DNA of 64,000 bases from Anthracocystis setariae (lineage: Eukaryota; Basidiomycota; Ustilaginomycetes; Ustilaginales; Ustilaginaceae). Positions 1 through 10,008 of the stretch are shown piece by piece. The first letter of the stretch is position 1. Each line of letters begins with the position of its first letter. The stretch lies in contig CAKMXJ010000002.1 of NCBI GenBank assembly GCA_928724745.1, positions 1,240,001-1,304,000 on the forward strand. The letters run 5' to 3'. The translations under genes and the position numbers were made by a program. A model generated the notes under the pieces. It was not told the DNA's origin, did not search any database, and saw only the letters and a program-made list of their open reading frames with translations.

Positions 1-1
1 G

Positions 2-160
2 GTCAAGGACCTTGGTCTCACAGGCCAACAATACCTGACCGCGCTTTCAATCCTGTATGTTGGCTACATCACTTTCCAGATCCCTTCCAACATGCTCATG
101 ACCAAGTTTGGGTGTCCTTCCATCTACATCTCTGTAGCCTTTGCTGTTTGGGGCGTGTTG
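2..160 (+). pseudogene. MFS permease internal fragment (inverted piece)
   Basis: The plus strand reads an open segment typical of the second to third membrane helices of the allantoate-permease (Dal5-like) branch of MFS transporters: VKDLGLTGQQYLTALS, then a helix ending in QIPSNM, then MTKFG and a further hydrophobic run. It starts at the window edge, so more of it may lie upstream. The homology stops near position 160; the frame then continues into unrelated sequence and ends at a stop near 262. The matching N-terminal exon of the same kind of protein lies immediately downstream on the opposite strand (319-543), so this looks like one gene cut by an inversion. Two separate partial genes remain possible. 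Confidence 0.6.
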
Positions 161-318
161 TTGAGATGCACAGGAGTAGCCATTGTCTCAAGCTGTAGAT
201 ATCAAATTGCGGTTGAGGTACTTTCACAAGCAGTCATCATGAAACAGAGAGATAAGAGATGAAGTCGGTCAGAGCAGGGAAGGTTGAGGTTGACAAAGAA
301 AGCTGAGGACAGACTTAC

Positions 319-543
319 ATTGAGGATATACAGCAACACAAGGATGGGCATCAATCTCAAGTCGATTTTTCTGACCAGTGCCCCCTCCTTGGTCATCCAT
401 TCTTCCAAATTTGGATCCAAACTGATGCTGCCTGGAGCGCTGGTGTAGATGCGGTTGACAGAACAGGCATCCTGGGTGTCAGGAGACAGACCATGGTTGG
501 AGTCCTTCCCGCTGTCCTGAGCGATATGAAGCTTATTGTCCAT
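319..543 (-). pseudogene. MFS permease, N-terminal exon only
   Basis: The ATG at 543 opens 75 codons ending in LVRKIDLRLMPILVLLYILN, the usual cytosolic tail and start of helix 1 of allantoate-permease-like MFS proteins. The exon ends at a clean donor (AAT|GTAAGT, last exon base 319). In relatives the next exon continues with a FLDRSNIGNAR-like motif and then DLGLTGQQY. Here, after a plausible acceptor near 195, the minus strand does not continue the family; the expected downstream segment is found on the plus strand at 2-160. The gene is therefore probably non-functional. The alternative is a large intron reaching beyond the window. Confidence 0.65.
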
Positions 544-1559
544 CTCTGTGTTGTTCTCTTTTGTGCAAGTTGGAGTTGGACACAAAGAGGCTGAAAGGAA
601 AGCAAGGGAGGCAAATGATGGAGGCTGGGATTTATATGCCAAGGTATGAGCGTGGGCTGGAGTACAGTATAAATGTGGGGACAATTTTTGCACCTGACAT
701 TGGTTATGGATGCTAGCCAATAGTCGAGTGTGCGGGGAAAAGAGCTAGTGTTCCAACTGCAGACACAGCGGGGGAAGATGGAAGGAAGAGACTTAGTGAG
801 TGCAAGACTTGGTTATGCAGTGCAATCTGCTCCAATCATACAGCTACAGACATCTTGCCCAACTATCAAATTTTGACCAATGTTGCTGAAACCACAGTGC
901 CATTGTTGGAGACACCATGCTTGGGAATGTCTTTGGTCCATTGTGGTCCCCCAGCACGCCATCTGCATCTGAGCGTATGAGCAGGCAAGGTATGAAACAA
1001 AGTGCTTAGGCTGTGTGAAGGGCAAAACCGCTCAAAATCTCTGCCTTTGTTGCTATGTGATTGTTGCCTCCACCTTTCATTAGCTTTAGCTCGTGTAACC
1101 CTCCTGAGCTCCGTGTGCCACAGGTTTTATTCTTGCTCATTTGCAAGCGACTTGGAGGGATACCACAAGGTAGTGATTGCGGTCATGGCGATGAGTGGGG
1201 AAGGCTTGTTTACTGCCCTCCGCCGCGGTTAAATTTGTGATGTCAAAACTCTCCAAACGCTGCAATCCATCGGTCTCGCTGATTTCACCGAACGAAAAAA
1301 ATAAGATTGTTTTTTTTTTTTTTAGAAAAATCCCTGGCTGAAAATTTAGCCGACCACAACAACCCCACGTCCATCGTTTTAAGCCACCGCTTCGGCGGAA
1401 CTTCCCCCACACTTTTTCGCTTGCACCACGTCCTTGGAGCTCAGACAGAAGCATTCGTAGCATTCAACATAACAAAGAATAAACATCGAGCAAAACATAA
1501 CCAAAGCAAACCGATAAACCAAGACCAAGCATCATTCTGCTCGCTGCGACGAGCTGATT
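544..1559. other. intergenic, no gene seen
   Basis: About 1 kb between the broken MFS exon and the stop of the HypX-like gene. It contains a T tract near 1310-1323. Open frames here are short and lack any recognisable motif. It should carry the MFS promoter and the HypX 3' end. Confidence 0.5.
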
Positions 1560-4500
1560 TCAAGCCCGAATCGAAGCCTGCAAAGCCGGCCTCTGTGGGT
1601 GCTTGACTCCATCTTCCGAGTAGTAGCAGCTCCATAAACAATTAGCATCCCCGGGGCCGGGTTCACCGAGCCTTCTGCCAAACGCAGCCGTGAAAGGCTC
1701 CTCGTCGATCTTGGGCGTCATGACGACGTCGGGCTGGAAACTGAACGGGTGCTGCGTCGGCGTCGAGGGCAGCGATTTTTTCTCCTCTCCACCGAGGGAA
1801 GAACTCGGTCGGGAAGAACTCGGTCGCCACGAGCGACGGCGTTCAGCCTTCGAGCTGGGCGACCAGTTGGGTGAGGTCTGAAGAATTGTTAAAATGTCGG
1901 AAATCGAACTACGACGACGGCTTTTGGTCTCCGCATCGATCTTGGCACCACCGGCACCGACCACTCGGGTGGTGGTTTCGATCGACGTAAATGCTGGCTC
2001 CAGCAAGCCACCGGCCGAGGTAGGCTGATTGACGGCGATGTGCAAATTGGCTCGCGATTTGCGCCCCAGGCTTTGGAAGAATCGCTGAAACTTGCTCTGC
2101 GGCTTCTCCTTCTCCTTCTCCTTCTCCTTCTCCTTCTCCTTTTCCTTCTCCCTGTCGACACCTGCAACATTCAAAGTTGAAGCAGAGGAACCTCTAGCAC
2201 TGCGTACCTGACCCTCTTTTTCGCCCTCAGCGGCAAAAGAGATCGTCGTCGGTCCACGTTTGACTGCACCGACGCTGCCCACCGACCCTCGATTGATGGC
2301 CTGTCGCACTTTAAGCTGCTCGGCCTCGATCTCTGCGCGCTGCGCCTCTTCGTCTCCCAGTGACAGCACAGGCTTTGGACTCTCGTGCGGAGTCGTTGGA
2401 GCCGTGGAAAGCGAAGTGCGTTGGGACTCTCCGGCTCGAGCATGTCCCTCGCTCAAGTTGGAAGAGAAGGTGTCGGCGCCGACACTGTGTGTACGAATCT
2501 GTCTCGACTCTCCTCGGTGAGCCACGTACTCGGATCGACTGCTGGGCAGACGAGCGACAGCAGCATCCGCGGGGATTCCAGCAAGTCCATCAAACTCGTT
2601 GAGCTCCTCGTCATCGAGATGAGCAGGTGTCTCTGACTTCTGTTCGGCGTCAAACCAGGACGACCCGTATCTACGGTGCAGCGCGAAGCGCATCGGCGTC
2701 GAGGTGGGGACCAGCTTTCGCACAAAGCCTGTGCAACGCGAAGCAAAACGCTGGTTGCGGTGTGGATGGAAGAAGTCCAATGTCATCTGATCCAGCTCGT
2801 GCTTGCGATAGCGAAGGAAATGTTGCGCCAAAGACATGGACTGGTCAGCTTGAGCATGTTCAGCAAACAGATACGCGAGGTACCGTGTCTTGTTGCGCAA
2901 GATTTGCTCAGAGAGAAGTGTAGACTGGTTAGCGGAAGCCGGACGGAGCGATCGAGTCCAAGGCGCACCACTTGAAATGAGACTGTTCTTGCTTGCCAAG
3001 GGGGCAGAGTCGACAATTGCATCCATTACCTCGTTGACGCATGTCTTGATGGACGACAGCATCTGTGACGCATCCATGCCGTCGTTCTCGAGCACATAAT
3101 CGACAAGGCCGATCTCCTTGGCCTGCTGGCTACTCATGGGCAGCATTTCGCGAGCAAACTTCGACGCAACATCTGCGCCGCATCGCTCGTACCAAGAGTA
3201 GGTGTGCCACTCTGATCCAAACAAACCCAACCCACGATAATGAGGGTTGAGCACGGCCGACTCAGCGCAGATGACAAAGTCTGCAGCTGTGGCCAAAGCT
3301 AGACCACCAGCCGCCGCGTTGCCTCGCATGGCTGCGAAAGTCACAATCCCCTTAGGAGCGAGAAGTGCCTGAACGCAATCATCGATAGCGTTGATGTTTG
3401 CCCAACCTTCAGCGGAGGGGTCGGAGGATCCTTCGATAACATTCAGCGCAATGCCGTTGGAAAAGTAGCCTGGACCACCCAGCATGACGACAGCCTTGAG
3501 ATCGGGCACCTTAAGCGACCAGTTGATCGCCTCAAGCAGAATCTCGCACTGCGTAGTGGAAAACGCACCATTGTAAAAATCTGCGTGGATGTAGGCGATC
3601 GAAGAGCAAGTCTTCGGACTCGACTCGATGTCGATCCAAACCTGCTGATAGGTATCAGGTCGACGCTGCCAGGGAACGTTGGGATCAACGCCGAAGCCAG
3701 CTGTTGCACTCCACTCGGGTACCTTGTTCGCATCGCCTAGACCAAGCTTGCTGGCCAAACCCGGCATCGACAGAAGAGCCATCACGGTGGGAAGCTTGGG
3801 ATGGAGATACTTGTCGGTCTTTGCCTTGGGCCGACGGACATGACCGATCCAGATCGGGTAGTTGGCTCCCACGTCAACAAGCACAGCACCCTCACGAGTA
3901 GCCAGCACCGTTCCGGCCTGTTCCAGTGCAGCCTGCCTCGATGCGACTGCAGGCGGAAGAGGCCCTCGCTGGATGTGTGCGTTGTAGAGGAACATGGGTG
4001 TTCCGAAGATCGAAGAGAGCATTCCAGGTTGCGAATCGGCACTGCGAATGCGTTGGACGATCGCGTCCGCAGACAGGTGGCCAAATTTGGAGCTACGGTT
4101 GGTGGTTTGCTGCACAAGAGGGTAAAAGTCGCGTTGAGAGGCTCGAAGAAGGGGACGGTCATGTGTTCGTCCACCGAGGAAGGGGACTCCGCGCGAAACG
4201 CACTGGTTGCGGAACTTCGGTGGCGCTTTTAGCGTCACGCTGATGGGACCGTGTGAAGCATCTTCCGACTGCCTTGATTGCTGCTCTGCACAAAAGGCAA
4301 TGCGCTCAACAGCAGCCAATACGGCATTGACAGCGGCACGAGTAACCGGACCTCGATACAGGTCGCTTTTAGACATGGCAGCGTTGCCAACGTCAAGCTC
4401 GAACTGGTCAAACGCCCAGACCGGACCAGCATCAAAGGCCTCGATAGCCTGGAGCACGGTGACCCCCCAATGACTTCGCATCGTCGACCTTGCATTCCTG

Positions 4501-5002
4501 GCACTGTGCTTAGCATCGATCAACGCCAGCTGTTGGTCGGCATCCTCGAGCTCACCCATATCGCCGATTAGACACCAGTCAATGGCCGACGGGCCAGCAT
4601 CTCCAGGAGGACCGGGATGAACAATAAGTGTCATCCAGTTGTTGTAAACCTTCGGTGGGACGTGCTTTGTGAGAAAGGGGCAGATGATGAGGTCCGGCTG
4701 AGCGAGCTCGGCAGCTTGAATCATGAGCTCGGAAGCTAGTGCATATTCGACCGTAATTGTGTGCCCCTTGGATCTCAGCACGAGCGAAGTTCGCTGAAGC
4801 AAATGAAAGGCAAAGCTTTGGTCAGGCGCTGAGGACTGGAAACAACGGAAGCCATTGTGGGTTGAACCGGCTTCTACGGTCCAACGGTCTCGAGATCGTA
4901 ACGGTGGCTTGGTAGTGTGGGCCGTGACTAGTTTTCTTGTGGGTGATTGAGACTTACCTGCGCGAGAGAGTTAAAAGCTGTGCAAATGAAGAGGATCTTC
5001 AT
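1560..5002 (-). CDS. HypX-like formyltransferase/enoyl-CoA hydratase fusion
   Basis: Two exons. Exon 1 (5002-4958) encodes MKILFICTAFNSLAQ and ends at CAG|GTAAGT. A 164-nt intron follows, and exon 2 (4793-1560) resumes in phase 0 with RTSLVLRSKGHTITVEYA, giving about 1,092 residues. The first ~280 residues resemble the formyl-tetrahydrofolate hydrolase/formyltransferase half of HypX/HoxX, including HPGPPGDAGPSAIDW at about 74-88. Residues about 390-600 are a crotonase (enoyl-CoA hydratase) domain with the GNAAAGGLALATAADF stretch. Known bacterial HypX makes CO for O2-tolerant NiFe-hydrogenase; smuts have no such hydrogenase, so the fungal role is unknown. The last ~400 residues are Ser/Arg-rich and disordered, with a Lys-Glu repeat. 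This tail is not part of bacterial HypX and may be a regulatory addition. Confidence 0.85.
2103..2152. repeat. hexamer tandem repeat (CTCCTT)n
   Basis: About eight imperfect copies of a CTCCTT unit, in frame inside the HypX-like gene. On the minus strand they encode an alternating Lys-Glu run. Because the unit is 6 bp, length changes keep the reading frame. Confidence 0.9.
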
Positions 5003-7522
5003 TGTTCGACGCAAACCAATGAAGTGGTTCAACGGGAACTTGGTATACGAAATGCCGGAGGGTCGAGTACCTAATGCGAAAAGATGAAGTAAGGTCTGCT
5101 CGACCAATTTTACGAAAGTGTCGAAGGGTCACTGATCGTTTGATGTGATAGATATCGAGCCGGTAAGAACTGAGCGGTAAAGTGGATGGAACCTAGAAGG
5201 AAGACAAAGCAGCTGTAGAAGAAACGGAGTCGGAGACAGAAGATCAGGATGTCGGCAGGGAGCAGTAAGGCTGTCAAAGATCAAGACGAAGGATGTGGAA
5301 GAGGAACAATGAAAGAAAGGTTTGGATGGTCAGTCAGTATATGTACCGGGAGGCGAGGAGCGAAAACGGTTCAAGACCGAGTGGAGCAAGAGAATAAGGG
5401 ACTGAAGCTAGACTGCGACAAACTGGATCAAGTGCAGCCGAGCTGAAGAATGAATGTCCATCGAAAACGAGAGCACCCGCCTGATCCTTTGCATTTGACG
5501 CTGATGGTAGGTCGCCCAGGGGTTTGGAATGAACGAAGCAGGAAATCAGACGGGCCACTGCAGGAGCACCATCGAGGCGAGTACTGCACCGTGCAAGCAA
5601 CCAGGTGGGCGCTATACAGAGCGAAGCACAAGGTGGGGAGAGACAACGAGCTGCATAGAGTTCACTGTGCTTCTCGGCATAAAGCATGCGATGTGACTTT
5701 CTCTGTTCGGCTCAGCGAAATGAGATGACCATCACGCCGATAGTCGCATGAAACCGGCAAGCGCGGGAGTCTGGATCGAAATGCGTCGCCAGAATCGTTG
5801 ACATGCCAAAGACGCAAGAGCAAGGGGTGTGGGAGGAGCAGGGAGACCCGGTCAAGCAAGAAGCAAGGCGGCGATCGGCATCGAACAGGAAGCCGATGAC
5901 AACCGAAAAGGGGAGTCTCGGGACAGGAGGCTAAAAGATTCACAACTTACTGGCAAGAGATTGAGCAGAAGCGAAAGAGAGAAGAGTCGCCCCGACTGGA
6001 AGAAGGAAGAGACAAGGAGGTTGACCAGATGGCTTGCAGAGGCGGCGCTTGCTTGATGCCGCAAGGAGGAATTTATGACGAAAAGAGCCGGAGGTATGGT
6101 GGAGGGCGGGCTTACAAGGGCGGAAGATGGGATAGTAAGCCAAGGCACGGGAAGCGGACACAGTAACGAGCACTGGCTGTAGCGAGCACTTGGTCGTAGG
6201 CCTTACGATGAATCACGAGTGGGTTACAGCACCAGCACTTGCGAAGCAGCAAATAAGTTTGCGTCGAGGACGAGGCTATCAAGGCAGGGGGTGGGGTGGG
6301 AAAAGCTGTTTGCTTGTGCGTCTGATACGAGTCCCTTGCGGATGGCAGCAGAATGCAAGGGGTCCAATAGTGCAGACGCCGCGAGAAATTCGGCAAATTA
6401 CTGGAGCTTTTTTTTTTTTTTTTTTTTTTTTTCCCTTGGTTATATATGAAAAAGTGCCTGCTGGAAATGAGGTGGGGAAACGGCTGAGCAGAGAAAACAA
6501 GAGATGAGGAACAGGCGAGAGGGCGATTGATTATGGCAATCGAGAGGAGGAGCAGAGGGGACTCGGAGTGACCGACGGTGATGGAAGGGAAAGTGGTTTG
6601 AGAAAAAAAGGGGGGGCGCAGGGAGATGCCAGACCCCAGCAACCGATCTTTATACAGCAGACGGACAGGGGGAGAGAGCTCGATGTGGTTCTTGCAAGTC
6701 AACTTGGTGGCAATTGTGAAGGTAGCGTCGGCTTAGTGACGGTGGAAAGAAATGAAAAGTTTGCTGATCGTCGTCCTGTCGCTGACAGAAATGACTTGCG
6801 AGGATCCATGAACAAGGGCAAGCAAGGCAAAACGACTTGGGATTTGTTCTACAATGGGCGTTGAAGGGTCTCACATGAGGGTGCAACATGGACTGTTCAA
6901 AGTTGCTGCAACGGAATTCAATGCGAAGGGTCCGAGTTGGGGGAAAGCTAACCACAAGCTACAAGAATGTGGTAACAGCTGGGTGCGGTACATGTTGGCG
7001 TCCCAAGCATACCGTACACACGGAAACAGAGAAAGCAGCGTTGCCATTTCTTGCCAAGACTTTGTTTGTCTGCGGATCTGGTTTGCGTCGCTCTTGCCTG
7101 GTCAATCGAACGTCGAAGTTGATTGCCACCGGCAACTGAACCGCTTGAACATGCGTGGGTCAACGGAGAATCGAGCTTCGTCCAAAAATGAGAACATTAT
7201 TATTATTATTAAGATCATGATGAAGGGAAAAGCTTGATTCTGTTCGTTGTGTTCAAGGCGACATCGGAGCTTGGAATCAAAGAGCGCACTACTACCACAC
7301 TTGCTTTACTGCAACGCTGGGCTCAAGAATCTGGCATTGCGCGTTCCTGTCTTGCACCCTGTCCTGTTTGTGTGCAGTACAGTGCAGTATACTGTGGCGT
7401 ACTGTACCATCTCTTGTGCCCAAAAATTTAACCATATGCGGACTGAATGTTCGGTCCCTTGAAGCTGCGAAGCGAGGGCTTGCATATGCCACATGCAAAG
7501 CGTGAAACACTTTTTATTTCCC

Positions 7523-7556
<34 letters not shown>

Positions 7557-10008
7557 CTTTTCCATTGGTGGGGACTTGCGTGTCAAAATCGCTTAAGCGC
7601 GTTTTGCTTGGTTGTCAAACCTTGCTGCAACCTGGTGGCGCAGATTTGCGGTGCTTCGCTCTAATTGCCGTTGCTAGTTGTCTTTCTAGAACGACTCAGG
7701 CCTGCTCCAGCAAGGCACGCAGCATATTGAGACCATTGGCAAGCGATAGAGCAACAATGTAAAGTGTCTACAGGTAGAGCCAGGCCGAACACATTGTGCT
7801 TCAGATCGTGCATACGAGCCTGCCGTATCAATAATAATTTCAGAACTCAGAAGCGAGACAAAACACCTGAGAAAAACGTGGCGTTGCGTGGATGCAGTCC
7901 CATTTTGTTATACAGTACGGTGCTAGGCAGCATGCCACCGGTCACTCTCAACCAGCATTGTTCTATTCCCGCCAGGTCAAGGCCAAGACTATGTGAAATG
8001 AAGAATGCCAAGCTACAGTACTGTACCGGTAGAAGTACACCCACAGTGCAGTACTGTGCCATACATGAAAGCGATTGGAGCATCTAAATTCAACCCCAAC
8101 CCAGATCAAAACCGCGATCGTACACGACAAGCACAACGTGCAGAGCCCAAAACTCGATGTTCTGTACAGTACAACGGAGTTTGTAGCCATGATGGGTGCG
8201 GCACTCGTCATTCCCGAATGAACCGGAGCGAGAGAGCAAAAAGCCAAAAATCGACATCTTTTGCTTCGTCTCCCTGCGAGCATTGTGTATCCGTTGGTCA
8301 AGCGTCCCGCGGCGGCAATGGCTGGTTTGTGCGTCTCCTGGAGTGGATGTCACAAGTGTGTGTTGGGTGAGAGCGAAATGATTGTTCGGAGGAAAGCTTC
8401 TTTCTTGTGCTTTGGCCTTGTTCCAAGCTGCAAGCCCAGTTTTCCTCGCAAGCAACCACCAAAGACAATGAGATGCTTGCCAGTCGCAACGGTGCAAAGT
8501 GGTCTCAATATCTTGTGCCAGTTGATCGACGCTACATGGTTCAAAGCAGGTACAGCCGAAGGATACAGTGGATTCACTGCGACAATGGCGAGCGAGGTAG
8601 TCGGGATGGTTAACCTGACATTGATCTGGGCGCTTCAAGTGCCTCAAAGAGGTTTCCGAGCGTGGCAACTCGGTCGTTAAAATCGCCCGCTTAGGTCGCC
8701 ACTCAGGCGTTCGTGGATCACGTCAATCAATCTTTGAATCTTCTGTGGCGGTCTCTTGCTCGCCAGGGGCAACGTTTACTACTGAGCGGACCTGCAGTAG
8801 CAAGCCCGTGAGATCGCGTTCCTGGTTCCCTAAAACAAGTCACAGCGGTCAGGAACATTCTCTCAGAGCTACCCGACACCTTTTTCTGCCAGATGAGACT
8901 CAAAGCGGTTAGCGGCTAGGAAAGCACTGTGCCCGACGACGTCTGACAGCAGTGTGAGGAGGACAAGCGCTGTTGTACAGTATCTGTTGAGCTTTGAGCT
9001 CAGCTGCTTTCAACTTGCGGGTAAACTGCCCGTTCGTGATCTGGATCTAAACAGATCGGCTCTAGATTCACATCTCAATCGGGCCACTTTTTTCTTGTGT
9101 GGAGGCAAACACCGCACGCTCGTTTGCTGTTCGCTCGTCCAAGCGCGTCTTTACGGCTGCGTGCAGATAAAGCCTTGCCAACACAGCGAAAGCGCCTGAT
9201 CCGAAATCCTGCGGCTTCGGCTTGCACCTGTCCGAAGCAGCGCTCTCACTGGACCCTGTGGCCGAGCAAATCAGAAAGAGACCGAGGGCCTTTTACTGTA
9301 TTGCTCCTATCAGCACACGACTACGACTTGTTCACCCCACTCGTCTTTGGATCCTTTACCCCCCCTTCCGGACCATCGGCCTCTACCCCGCATTGTCGTT
9401 GACATCCTAAAGCCTTCCACAGCCTCCTGCAGCCTCCTCCCTCTCGTTCAACCAACACTTTCCGCTGATTATAGATTGTGGGACACGAAGACTAGCATAT
9501 AGCTGCTTCCTTTCTGACGCAGTACGGGCACTGGTCCAAATTCTCGGCTTCCTGCACCCAGAGGCAAAGCAACAGGTGATCTTGGTCCTGGTCTCAGCAG
9601 CACTGGCGGAAGAGCCGAAGGTGTATTCAGCAAAGCAATCCATATCTTATTTGGCTAGATAAGGAAACCTTATGCCGAAACTTTAAGTCAGCTTCCATCA
9701 AAAGGCACGCAAAGGCTTCAGGGAGCTCTCGATACGTACCTGCTTCTTGCCATCAGGCCGACGGACGCATTGCTGCTTATATCTGGCTTCGAACAGGAGC
9801 AAACCCGTAGAACCTGCTGCTTAGCACTCACCTCGGACATGCCCTCATAAAGCCCAGATAGAGAAACACCTCTAGACAGAAGTACACACGGGCGTCCTTT
9901 AAAAAAACCCCATCCCGTCGGCTGGATCGAGACCTACTTCAATCTTCGGATCGGCCGACAGCTTGGCGCTCCCTTGGCAATTTCTTCGAAAGGAACTACC
10001 ACAGCAAC
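5003..10008. other. 5 kb gene-poor divergent intergenic region
   Basis: This stretch separates the divergent HypX-like and PQ-loop genes. I see no coding frame with recognisable motifs on either strand. It holds a GA-rich region (about 5800-6050), T tracts at about 6409-6432 and 7526-7556, a TTA/TTATTA run near 7197-7212, and repeated TACTGTA/TACAGTA palindromes (about 7372-7408, 7911-7920, 8013-8060, 8161-8172, 8973-8983). The last kilobase before 10009 is pyrimidine-rich, as in many fungal 5' leaders. It could hide a non-coding transcript or a lineage-specific multi-exon gene that I cannot resolve. Confidence 0.5.

Noticed and set aside
6112..6702. 196-codon minus-strand frame with a polylysine run
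   Set aside because: The lysines come from a T/A homopolymer tract (6409-6432). The frame has no recognisable motif and lies in gene-poor DNA.
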